A DNA stretch of 64,000 bases from Mariannaea sp. PMI_226. Its lineage: Eukaryota > Ascomycota > Sordariomycetes > Hypocreales > Nectriaceae. Where the stretch lies: assembly GCA_024336345.1 (NCBI GenBank), contig JANFOG010000014.1, forward strand, positions 868,001 to 932,000. Direction: 5' to 3'. Shown here piece after piece: positions 13,801 through 23,744 of this stretch; positions within the stretch are counted from its first letter, which is position 1, and every line of letters starts with the position of its first letter. The translations under genes were made by a program, and so were the position numbers. The notes beneath the pieces are model-generated. The model was not told the DNA's origin. It was given only the letters and a program-made list of their open reading frames with translations, and searched no databases.

Positions 13801-14118
13801 ATCAGAGTCCGACTCGGAGTCGGACGACGAGTCAGAGCTGTCGGATTCATTATCAGTGGTATTGGCTTTAGCAGCAGCAGTCTTCTTCTTCGCTTTTTTG
13901 CTTTTTCCACGATTATTCTTCTTATTTGAAGCGTCTTTGCCAGTAGAGTGCTTTGAGCAATCTGATCGCCCATTGCTAGAGGGCTTGGACGTTAGTTCGG
14001 AGGTGTGGTTCGATTCGACCGGGGTTGGAGCGGAGTCGTCAGTGGCCGTTGTGGAGCCATTAGGGATGGCGTCGTCGCGGCCCTCGGCCGGGATGATGGC
14101 TGCTTCAGATGAGGCCAT
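10853..14118 (-). CDS. AAA ATPase with DUF7025 region and long disordered N-terminus
   Basis: The four-exon model is 14118-12962, 12891-11678, 11606-11296 and 11200-10853, giving 1009 aa with all junctions in frame and GT-AG (for example GTAAGT, with TTACTAAC before the acceptor at 11607). Residues 1-300 are low complexity: Ser/Asp/Glu blocks, several Lys-rich blocks that could act as nuclear localisation signals, and a Pro-rich part. Residues about 330-760 carry the conserved region I assign to DUF7025. The AAA core follows: Walker A GPPGTGKT (795-802), Walker B ILLLDEAD (848-855), sensor LTTNR, arginine-finger region FQSRIHIALRY, and a lid with LNGREIKN. An acidic Asp/Ser/Cys patch lies before the ATPase part. 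These fungal ATPases have no agreed substrate; remodelling of a protein complex is inference. A shorter relative lies at 48273-51053. Confidence 0.85.
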
Positions 14119-16532
14119 GATGTTGGGGAGCAGTTATGATGTCAAGATGAAGTGGGAGGACCTAAGTGGAATTGGAGCTGGAGGGCGCGAGATGATGAAC
14201 GACGTGTGAGTAAGGAGGGAAAAAAGGTAAATGATGAAGAAAAAAGATAATTGCTTGATTGTAGCTGTGGGCGTGGGAGGAAATATAGTGAGGGTGGGTG
14301 AGGATCTCCAGGAGCTGAACCTGAACTAGGTTGCCAGCTGTCCAGGAGGAACAGTACACGACGGCTTAGCACCAGATGGTGGGTTGCGTCGAGTTATGCA
14401 GGCCTATGATAATTTTCTTTTCTTTGGAATGTTGTTTGATGATGTGTCTTGGTTAATATGCGGGTAGATCCCGCTGGGCTTTGGGTGATGGAAGGGTGGA
14501 GAGTGAAATGATTTCCCTCGAGGAAGAAGGCAGCACTCAGTTTAAGACGGAACACAGAGTAAGAGGGAGGCGGTTCTATCCAGGTTATTTTTTTTTAAAG
14601 TGGCAAGTCGACGGGAAATGACTTTTTCTTGTTTCAATCGCCTCGGATATTGCGGGACGAGGCAGCAAGATGCATCCGTCCTTGAATAGACAGAAACAGG
14701 TGGCACACGGCAGAGTATGCGAAGGGGACCACGTCCACGTCGGCGATGCGACGTGAGAAAGCACGGAAAATGTGGTGCAAAAATGCGGGCCTCAACCGTC
14801 ACAAGGGCGGGACAAGTTGAACGTTGGACGAGAGGAGAGGAAGATGGAGATGGAGATGGAGAGGGAGAAGTCGAGGATGAGAGGAGGAGTAGAGGAAGGC
14901 GAAGGTGACAAAGAGAAGATGACTATCAGAGAATGAAAAAGAGTCGATAAGCCACAAGAATGATGACGGGAAGCGGGAGGGAGGAAGAGTGAGGTCCCAA
15001 ACGAGGCGCAGATGCAGTGGGAAAGCAGTGGGAAGCACGCAAGACCCTCCTCCTTCACAAGGGCAGGTGACAGATCGGTCACGTTTATATAATGTGCGTG
15101 CAAGACATGAAGGAAAGGTGACACCAGGATGTATCAGCCGCGATGATCCGTGAGAAGAGGCCTTGTCAAGCCTGACAAGGCTAGGCAAGGCAAACAAGAA
15201 AGAAAACAAAGGAAAAAAAAAGAAAAAGAAAAAGAAAAAAATATCAAGGCTGGGCCGCGACTAACAGAAAAGCACCCATCTTGTTTGACCGAGGACGGTG
15301 GATGACGGTGTTCAGAGCTGAGCCCAACAGCTGCCTGTTGGATAGCTGAGCACCAGCTTATGTCTCCCTGCAATGTGACTAACTGCTGTAGGTGCTCGAC
15401 AACGATCCCCAAAGATCCAAGAAGTGACTGCACCAACCAACTCCAGCACCCAACCAGTTATTCGGTATAGTCCCGAGATTAGAGGCCATCTTCAGCCACT
15501 CTGATATCCCAACGAGGGATAACTTACTATCTAGTTATCCTACTATTGCACGGCGCTGTACCAAATTGTATGCATCGCACCCCGCTAGCCAACTTGAATC
15601 CACAAACACGTCTGCATTTCCAGGCATCAGCCTGTATGTAGCATCAGGGTACGGCATAAGTCGTTGGTTGTTGGTGAGATCGATGCCCTTTGCCGAGTGG
15701 CTCATCTGGCCAACACAAAAAAAATGGGACAAGCACCTCGTGGGCTCCTTGGCCTTGTCTGCCTATCAATGAGTAGTCCGCCTCACTTCTTACAGCTAAC
15801 CAGGCCGCCAATGAGAAGGCTAGTCAGCCTGTACGAAGCTGTACTATGTAAGAGATGGAAGGGCTTCCCATTCTGCAAGGCCCACTGTATTTGCTGACTG
15901 TCCAATAGAAGTGGGACTTCAGTTGTCGGCGCTCTCCGCACCACTTCGTGGTTGGCCTCAGTGGCCTCAGCCTAGAGGTAGGTAGGGGACAGTGGGTGCC
16001 CTCGATGCCCGGCTGACTTCGAAATACAGTATAATATGCCTCCTTGTGAGCAACCTGACGCTCGTGACTCAGTGAGCGCCTTCGCTATCCACACTGTAAA
16101 TTTTTGGGCGGAGCTCAAGAGGCTCCCTCATGTATGGGGTTGAATGAATGCTTACTTCTGCCTGTCAAAAGTCATCTTCAGAGACCAAGGGAAAAGAAAA
16201 AAAATTGTGGTATGTACTACGGCAAAATAGATTGAGGGTAGTTCCAGGCTGCAGTGTGGATTCTGGGTATTCGGTGGATACTTGGATCTGCGACTATCGA
16301 ATGATAATGATGATGATGATGGCGATGATGAAGTGAGCCGCCACTCGATGCAGGATCATCTTCACTTTGAAACCTGTAAACTGTTTTTGAGATGCCTCAT
16401 GGTCTTTCATATATCTTGTTTTCAAGATCGCTCTATCATGATGCGTTGTAATTCGTAAAAAGAAAAGAAAATAAGTCGTAATATCTCCCGGTCCAAACAA
16501 AACCCATGCGCAAATATAACTTTGTTCCCCAT
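14119..16532. other. Upstream region of AAA ATPase 1; no gene seen
   Basis: The first kilobase is strongly CT-rich on the minus strand (GATGGA-type and AAAGA-type repeats near 14840-14880 and 15215-15240 on the plus strand), as expected of the leader and promoter of the minus-strand AAA gene. From about 15300 on there are only short frames. A (GAT)n-like patch at about 16300-16330 lies shortly downstream of the rhodopsin-family gene. Confidence 0.5.
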
Positions 16533-17894
16533 TTATACGACATCTTCCATTTTGACTGTGTCTGCGTCCGCCAGTCCGGCATCACTGTGACGGCTTTGCT
16601 TCCCCTCACTCCAGCCTGAATCTTCTCCTCCATTCGCTAGTGGTATCCCATGACTAACCGTTCTTGATTTCCTCCAAAGACTTAACTTCCCTATCGATCG
16701 CATCTTCCCCGTGAGCTTGGCCATCGGCCTCGACACAGAGCCTCGGGGGGAGTTTTCTCCTTTGCGAGTGAAGTAAGGCCGCAGAGATGGAATGCAAGTG
16801 ATAATGAGACCCAGATTGCACTCAAGAACACACCACAGAACTGCTTGAAGTTAGCCACTCTGCCCCTGTCCGTGGGAAGAGTCATGGTGCAAACCTGATA
16901 AACTGATTGGGCTGGCGTCGCCAACTAAGGATCGAATAACTATAATAAATCGGAGAAGAGAAAACGTCATGGTGATAAGCCCAAGGAGTAGTGTGCAATA
17001 GATTCCGAGCTTGAGAGTTCGTCGAAGACGGATACCGTGAATGATAGTCCACGGTAGAATGAACACTGAATGATTGGTGCATTAGCTTCTCGCTACTTCT
17101 TATATCCCAATCCTTTTGCTCGGCGTACCCAAAATGTCTCCAGCAAAATGCAGGGTCCATGCGACAATGAACAGTATTTTCGACCTCACTGGCGGACATG
17201 TAGTATCGGTTCGTATATCCCTACAAAAGTCAATCGAGTTCTCCGACATTCCTTTAAATAGGATACTATTGCTCACCAGTAAGATTGGATAGGTCTGCAC
17301 AGCAGAAACAGAGTGAGCAAACTGACTGCGTATGCCGTTCCAACATAGATAATAGTTGCCCATAAGAAGATTCTCCTCTTCACCATTGTCCTGGAGAAGA
17401 TTTCCAGATACATGGAAAGAAGTGCTCCCTTGCAGAGATAGAATGTCGTGAATATAGGGAGGTTGAATATCCAGGAGATCTACGAACCAGTCAGCCAGAG
17501 CTTCTATCAATTAACAACTGTTTTAGACCCGTACCTTGTAGATTTGTTGTATATCCTCTTCAGAAGTTTTGAATTGGATCATCTGGGCCCTGACATTGGG
17601 TTGAAGCGCATTGTACTTGGCCAGAAAAACGGTAAGAATAACCGCTGACAGAGCAGAAAGCCACCCCAAAACTATCATGACATCGCTCAGCAATATTCGG
17701 CGTTTTTGGATTTTTATCCGCAGGTATAATCGGGCAATTATAAGCACCGCGGCAATAGCGATTAACAGCCACCCTGCGACCTAGACTCAATAAAAGAGCT
17801 CATATTAGTGTGCAAATCGCGGGTGAGTGTTTGAACAAAGATTTGAGTGAATTCGACCCACCAGAATCGGGATCGGGCCACTCCCGCGTGCCAT
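16533..17894 (-). CDS. Rhodopsin-domain (Pth11-like family) integral membrane protein, six exons
   Basis: No single open frame shows this gene. Splicing 17894-17862, 17780-17535, 17479-17277, 17220-17129, 17065-16895 and 16840-16533 gives 350 aa in frame. All junctions are GT-AG, and the last intron has GGCTAAC before its acceptor. The start MARGSGPIPIL is followed by successive hydrophobic segments (VAGWLLIAIAAVLIIARLYL; VLGWLSALSAVILTVFL; the region after ISWIFNLPIF; a segment ending LCRPIQSYW; ILFIVAWTLHFAGDIL; a segment around LLLGLITMTF). It ends with the family hallmark WCVLECNLGLIITCIPSLRP and a basic, Ser-rich cytoplasmic tail. Members are seven-TM plasma-membrane proteins of mostly unknown ligand. 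It is a distant relative of the gene at 57176-58602. The exact first exon (33 bp) is the least certain part. Confidence 0.8.
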
Positions 17895-19623
17895 CTTGAC
17901 CGAGGTATGCGCCCTTTGTTATAAAAAAAAAAAAAAAAAAAAAAGAGCATGTATCGGGGAGATGATTGAGGTGCATACGTCAATCGAGGGTCTGGTTTTC
18001 TGGGCTTTCAGTCGTGTAATTCACGATCCTTATCAAGCCATTAGCTGACGATGAACACCGACCGAGGTGGCGACTTCGACGACAACATTGACCATTGCTC
18101 GGGGGAAATTTGGAGACGGTGTTTTGAGACCGTCTATATAGTTTCGTAAGAAGCATGGCTTGACGTAAGTTTCGTAGATTTCTTTAATTGTCGGCGGCTC
18201 GATGAGCTCTAACTCGATTAGATGAACAATACCAGACGAAAGTGCCATGATAACCTTAATCCTAAAGTATCCCGCGATGATCTATCCTAGATTCGGAAGA
18301 TCCCGTCCATGACATCTCGTGCCAGCGCCTTTTAGTTCATTCCTGTCAGATGCAAATCGTTAGGGTCTAGCATAAAAGGCAGGAGAATCATTGGTGGGTA
18401 GTTGAAATACGTTTTTCTAAACGAGTCTCGAGGATGCGGCGGATGATGTCAGCCGATATGCTGCATTGTTGTCGGCCCTTTAAACAGAACAAGGAAAGAT
18501 TTATGAAAAAAAAAAAATGAAAAAAAAAAACAACCTCCAGCAGGTCATATCAGTACGTGGTATTTATTCAACACAAACTGGTTTTTGCTCCCATTTGTTT
18601 GTTGCAAAAGCTCAAGTTGCTGACTTGCGAAGGGGAGGATATGACGATGATGATCAAATGAAGCATCACATACAGCACATACCCAAAATGTCGATATTTA
18701 GTTCACCTGACTCAAAGTAGCCTTACCAGCAGGCCCCGAATTGACTCATGCTTCAGGACTTTCCAATAATGCAAGTTTCCAGACTAAGATACATGAGTTG
18801 ACTGAATCATGAAGTCTGCTGGCTGTTGATTGCAATTCCGGGCATGCCAGTGTTCCCCTAAGTGCATCATGTGAAGACTGTACCATACACACTAAGGATA
18901 TGTTTACGGCATGAATGTACAGGTTCAAAGTGTCAGTCTATCGTTTAGCTATGTTCTTGGGTTGTTGCGATGGCTATGAAGCTACCACAGGCAGCGACTA
19001 ACAGAGATCGAAGGCTATCAAGGAGTTTTGAAGTTGGTAGGAGATATCAAAACTAGAAGCCTTTTTCTTCTAGCATGGTCGAGGCATTGATGTAGATTCT
19101 GGGTTATTTTAAAAAGTCCCTTTCCCTTTGATGCGCGTTGTTCTGTCGAGTCTCACTTACACTGAGTTTCTGCCGTTGTCGGAGCCCGGCTAAACCAGAT
19201 ACCGCATCGGACCTGCGAAAAAAAAAAACACCAGGACGGAGAGAGCACCTAAAAAAAATGAAACGACTTTCGTTTCTTCATCAGATCACCTATTGCGAAG
19301 TTGCATTTCAGACGCCCTTATTGCGCCCTTTTGACGACAACGAAAAAGCTCGGTTGTTGGTCTTTGACAAGCCACGTAGCACTGGGAGCGCATTGTGTGC
19401 CTGGTTTCCCTGTGTCAGGTGTCAGCCGCAGTTGTCAGCCTTGTCGATGGGCTTGTAGTCTAACGGTTGTGCAAGGAAGAAGTTGCTCGATTTTTCTAGA
19501 AACTTGAAGTTGGTCATTCTTGATCTTGGGATTTGGGGGGTTTTAATTCAACTCAAAAGGCTGAAGGGTTAGCTGTTGCAGATCTGGAAAGCTTTCCCTC
19601 AGCGTCAAGCGTGTGCCTTCAAC
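17895..19623. other. Upstream region between the rhodopsin-family gene and the DUF1308 gene
   Basis: This divergent intergenic region holds a 22-base A run near 17922-17943, a doubtful 71-codon open frame (listed separately) and A-rich patches near 18500-18530. I recognise no other gene. A TAGTCTAACGG string near 19453 resembles a tRNA A box, but no B box follows. Confidence 0.45.
18033..18248 (-). CDS. Doubtful small open frame (71 codons)
   Basis: An ATG-started frame encodes a peptide beginning MALSSGIVHLIELELIEPP and ending VGVHRQLMA. The composition is protein-like, with an amphipathic N-terminus, but I recognise no family. It sits just upstream of, and in the same direction as, the rhodopsin-family gene. 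It could be a remnant exon of a degraded gene or chance; no convincing splice partner was found. Confidence 0.2.
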   Translation of the reverse strand: MALSSGIVHLIELELIEPPTIKEIYETYVKPCFLRNYIDGLKTPSPNFPRAMVNVVVEVATSVGVHRQLMA

Positions 19624-21291
19624 ATGACGACAAATACTCGAAATGAGCCTGATGTCGACCCTGACAAGAATCCAACCCAGTTACTTGAATCAGCCCAAAA
19701 GCATGCTAATCTTGCTTATGTATGCCTACATGAAGTCACACCTCTCTTGGATCGCCTGAGATCCAGGTTGAACGCGCTTCAAAATAGCGGCTTACCCACA
19801 TTCACTCGCGCTTTGCAGCGTGAGTATGAGGCCCTTAAATCCCTCATCAACGAGCTCTCAAGCCCAGACGCCATTTCTAAAGGAATCACAAAGGCTCATG
19901 CCAAGCGCCTCGAGGCCAGCACCAGTACCATCACTCGTAGTGTTGCTCAATGGGATCGACTAAAGCGATGCCGGAACGTTGTCGCTATCAACCAGTCCTT
20001 TCAGGGATCGTCACGCGACGACCGAAAACGAGAGATGGTAAAACTGGAAATAACGGGGCGGGACAGGCAGGAAATGCACCGCCGCCTCAAGGAGCAAGGC
20101 CGGGTGGAAGTTGATGTCGTGGACGGAGGACGGGAATGGCTCGCCGTCAAAGCTAGTCCGCGGCATCGACTTGCTCGGGAACTGACTGACAGCGGCTGGG
20201 CTTGGGGAGATCACGAATTAGGCGATGATGTTGACCACGAAGAATGGGACGAGGTGCCTGTGGCCAAGTTTGCTAAGAGACTGGTCGCGGCCGCGAGGAT
20301 GAATCGTCACGAATACCGCTTCCCAAGGATCCGGCTCGTATTAGCAAATCTCAACTACGAGGGCGATGATTTGGATATATTTGTCGACCAGCTGAAGCGC
20401 CTAGACCCTTTAGTAGAACTCATCATTGAGTACCAGAACGGCCCTTTCATGTCGACCCCTGCTCCTGCCGTCGAGACCGCTCTCGATAACCTCGTTGGCG
20501 ATGGCCTCGACGACCTTACATCCACTATCAACCTAGACCATACAATTCTCATCGATCTGATCTCAGATCTGACTCATTCAAGTCTACAACCACAGCCTTG
20601 GCAAGCTCCAACGACCCGCGCACAAATTGAGGACGAGAATAGCCACACTGGTGGTATGATGGCGCCGACTCTATACCCGTTGCTAGCAGGACGAAAACTT
20701 GTTTGCACAAGTGAAGCCGCAGACCACTTCCATAATGTACTGGCGACGGTCGGAACGGAGACAGAGCGTGAAAGAGGGAGGCTATTAGTGCCCTGGGACA
20801 CTCAAATCCGGGGCATGCCAACAGAAGCCATTCGAAAACGATTCCAAGAACTCTCAATTCACAAACTCCCCGAAGATGTGCAAGTTCCACTAAATGTTGT
20901 TACAGAGCCATGGGATATGCCTGCCATCAATCAAGCTGTATCTCGAGGCGAACTCCCCGAGGTCGCTTTAGATGTGGCGCGATGCAGCGCCTTCAAGAGC
21001 TCGAAGTTGTCAATTTTCATGTACGGGTGGGCGGCCGGCGTGGCGACGCTGACGAGCAACAAGGAGGTGCGAGGACAGATGCGGACATGGGTCGAAGCGA
21101 ACCGGCGGTCGGAAACCGAGGTTGGGCCTTCAATTTGGAAGCTTGATGTGACGAGGAACTTACTGGCCAAAAATGCGAGCCCAAGGCCTGGGGGTTATCG
21201 TAAAGTGAAGAAGAAGAATGCGGATGGGAGTGGTAGTGGTGACGATGACGATGGAAACGACGACGACGACAACGACGATGATGATGAGTAA
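19624..21291 (+). CDS. DUF1308 / UPF0415 (C7orf25-like) protein
   Basis: This intronless gene encodes 555 aa. I chose the ATG at 19624 (CAACATGACG context); an in-frame start 16 codons upstream at 19576 is possible. The N-terminal 150 residues are helical with coiled-coil character. Family-like landmarks follow: VEVDVVDGGREWLAVKA, a LVLANLNYEGDDLDIFVDQL-type stretch, LDHTILIDLISDL, and a segment with CTSEAADHFHNVLATVGT followed by ERERGRLL. These match, by recall, the order of conserved blocks in vertebrate C7orf25. That family is of unknown function; a PIN-like nuclease fold has been proposed for it. The last 20 residues form an acidic tail of Asp runs after a basic KKKN patch, not typical of the animal proteins. 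The gene ends 127 bp from the oppositely oriented regulator. Confidence 0.7.
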   Translation: MTTNTRNEPDVDPDKNPTQLLESAQKHANLAYVCLHEVTPLLDRLRSRLNALQNSGLPTFTRALQREYEALKSLINELSSPDAISKGITKAHAKRLEASTSTITRSVAQWDRLKRCRNVVAINQSFQGSSRDDRKREMVKLEITGRDRQEMHRRLKEQGRVEVDVVDGGREWLAVKASPRHRLARELTDSGWAWGDHELGDDVDHEEWDEVPVAKFAKRLVAAARMNRHEYRFPRIRLVLANLNYEGDDLDIFVDQLKRLDPLVELIIEYQNGPFMSTPAPAVETALDNLVGDGLDDLTSTINLDHTILIDLISDLTHSSLQPQPWQAPTTRAQIEDENSHTGGMMAPTLYPLLAGRKLVCTSEAADHFHNVLATVGTETERERGRLLVPWDTQIRGMPTEAIRKRFQELSIHKLPEDVQVPLNVVTEPWDMPAINQAVSRGELPEVALDVARCSAFKSSKLSIFMYGWAAGVATLTSNKEVRGQMRTWVEANRRSETEVGPSIWKLDVTRNLLAKNASPRPGGYRKVKKKNADGSGSGDDDDGNDDDDNDDDDE

Positions 21292-21345
21292 AAGATGTAT
21301 TGTAGACACACACTTATAGAATTCTAGAGCCTTCTATGTACATTA

Positions 21346-21351
21346 AATAAA
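21346..21351 (+). terminator. AATAAA polyadenylation signal
   Basis: A canonical AATAAA lies 55 bases after the stop codon of the DUF1308 gene, inside the 127-bp gap to the 3' end of the convergent Zn2Cys6 gene. Confidence 0.6.
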
Positions 21352-21418
21352 GCTATCGGAGTATCTCAAGAGATTGAATGTTGGGCACGCAAATTTGTCC
21401 TCGAACTCCATCGTTCAC

Positions 21419-23165
21419 TTAGATGAACCATGGCTCTGCAACCGCACCGTCACCATCATCCCACCAATTCGCCCACGCTCCCGCAGCAAGGGCTCCTAAG
21501 TCAAATTGCTTCCAAAACGTCTCCACTAAATTCCTCATGACCCGCACATTACCTATCCCTCGCATCTCGTTCATGCGATCGAGGACTCGCATCATCTTAA
21601 ACCGCTGCTCATCCGATGGTGCGCTCTCACAGGCAACCACAAAGACAGGCCACGGACTTGTCGCCACTTGGAGCTTGTCGAGCAAGCTAAACGCTTGCTG
21701 GAGACAGAGAGATCGCTGAGTGGTGTCCTCAGGCATGGGGCAGACCCGTTGGAGGTAGAGTATGGCGGCAAGGCGATACAACTCTGCGATGGCTAGGGTA
21801 CGGGTTTGATTGGATGTCTCCAAAGAAGGGAGGGTTTGTTTAAGGTTGCAAAGCTGCGTTTCTATAGCCAGACGTTCTCTCGCGGCTGTAGGTGTGGTGT
21901 GGCGAGTTGTGAGGTTAGTGTGATTGAGTCGCATCTTGTTTATCTCGTGAATAGCAGCTATGGTTTCCAGCGAACATCCAAGAGATCCGATAATCTGGAA
22001 ACAAATATTAGCTGCCTATGAAAGAGAGAATCGCAGCGATTTCATGAACTCACTAGACTAGGGTCGTGAATAGAAGTTTGAACGAGATTTAGCATGTCGG
22101 TGATGTCGTCATGCAGCCTTGAGGATCTCGTAAAACACCCTAAGACTTCATGGTAGAGGAACCAAGTTAACATGAACTCAGAAACGAGCCGCCGGTGTCT
22201 ACGGACCATTCGCTTCGCGCCGTCCAGATGGATGTTCCAGTTTCCCTCGGCCTCATCAAATACCTACATCCGAAATTGTGTGAGCTTGTAATAGAAAAAC
22301 GAAACCCCTCGGTTTACGACTCAACACCTTTCGTGCTACTCACACTGTAAACACAGAGCATCATTGAAGCTGCCATCTGAATCTCCATCGCTGCTGTATC
22401 TGACTGGAGAGCAAGAGACAAGTTGCTGACAGCCTTGGCCTTGTATGGCAAAGCAGACGCAGAGCCATATAAATGAAATGATGCAATAGCAAGCATAGCA
22501 TTGCTAAGAGCGAGCGCAGCTGGTCCTGAACTAGCTAATGCCATTGGCAGAAGGTCCTGACAGAAGCCGTTCTGAGTCTGCGTAGTTGATATCATGGTTG
22601 CGATTCGGCTCTGATCTAGAGGGGGTGTGTTGCTGTGAGAATTTCGTGGATACAGAATACGTTGTGTGTGAGGGATCAACTTACAATAGCTCAACAGCAG
22701 AGCATCATCATGGCTCGTAGTTGGATACAAGCTCGGAGCGGGTAACGGAGAGCCTGCAAGGTGTCTCCTTGCCAGCGATCGACGTGTTCTCTCATAGTTG
22801 GCAGACATTAACATATCTTCCACCGTGAAGTTTAAGAACTCAACCCCCTCTCGTCCAAGCTCACTATGGTCCTCAGCATCGAGACAATGTGACCTTGACC
22901 TCCTCGTGAAGGCAACGGCATTCAACTGTCGACTTTTCGGGCTATCAGGCCATGTCAGACGGACCCCATAGCCTCCACAAGCTCGCCCTGTCCGAGTGCA
23001 ATTTTTGCAACGAGGCAGTTCCTTGTCACAACGGATTTTGCGCCCTGGGGTAGAAACAAGGGTTAGTGATATGGTGCTAGGTAGATAGCGAGTAAACTCG
23101 ACTGTGGGAGGGAGCCTAGTGTGTTTGGCACCTTTGCAAGTCCAGCAGCCTGACTTGGCTTTCAT
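21419..23165 (-). CDS. Zn2Cys6 transcription factor 1
   Basis: The five-exon model is 23165-23132, 23044-22685, 22615-22344, 22263-22054 and 21994-21419, giving 483 aa in frame. The start MKAKSGCWTCK is the first ATG; extending the frame upstream meets only a TTG. The zinc cluster has Cys 7, 10, 17, 24, 27 and 34 (C-x2-C-x6-C-x6-C-x2-C-x6-C), exact only after removal of the intron at 23131-23045. The remainder resembles the fungal-specific middle domain: a TVEDMLMSANYER stretch, an LALSNAMLAIASFHLYG helix, FDEAEGNWNIHLDGAKRMV, and a C-terminal helical part with YRLAAILYLQRV. Such proteins are nuclear DNA-binding regulators. The first two introns (87 and 69 nt) are both multiples of three and free of stops. 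No target can be inferred. Confidence 0.85.
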
Positions 23166-23744
23166 TGCTTGATGTGAGCCGGGTACATATGGCCATACAG
23201 ATTTCCCCGAGGCCAATACTTCATATTCTCTTTCGAATCTCGACAGTACGCAGGAGGTGTGGAAGTTCTGGGGTCGGCGTAGTTAGAAACGTTGAAATGG
23301 GGCGAGTCCTGACTCAAGCCCCACAGGCCATCACTCCAACATCAAATGGTGCACTCCGTAGTATTATGGGCGGAAAATAGGGATAAATGCACTATGGCTA
23401 GTATAGAGTCTAGTGGAAACTACTAGTCGCCAGGAAACTAGACTGACAGCAACAAGAGAGCACTGTAAAAGCCGTTGACGATTCTGAGCTTCAAGGAACA
23501 AGACTCTACTGTGTGTAATTTGCATTTCCGATATTAGTAATTGATAATTGATAAGAGTTGTGTTTCTCTCTAAATATAACAATCGTAGCTGATGGGAGAG
23601 GACCTTTCCCTCCTACTTTTCCTAGACTCCGCCCGAATTCTCAACGTACCTTGCCCTATGTTACATATATCAACCCATCATAATATACATTAGTCAACCC
23701 GCTTTTCTCTACCTCATTCTTTTTCAGAAGTTATGGTGTTGCAC
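23166..23744. other. Upstream region of regulator 1 and 3' region of regulator 2
   Basis: These 579 bases lie between two genes that both read leftwards. They hold the probable promoter of the first regulator and the 3' UTR of the second. I see no further gene. Confidence 0.5.

Noticed and set aside
13577..14209. 210-codon plus-strand frame rich in Ser/Glu/Leu/Phe
   Set aside because: It is the antisense of the low-complexity head of AAA ATPase 1.
19448..19475. TAGTCTAACGG string as tRNA A box
   Set aside because: No B box or cloverleaf follows.
23166..23216. Upstream extension of regulator 1 by 17 codons
   Set aside because: The extension begins at a TTG; the first ATG is at 23165 directly before the zinc cluster, a common arrangement in this family.
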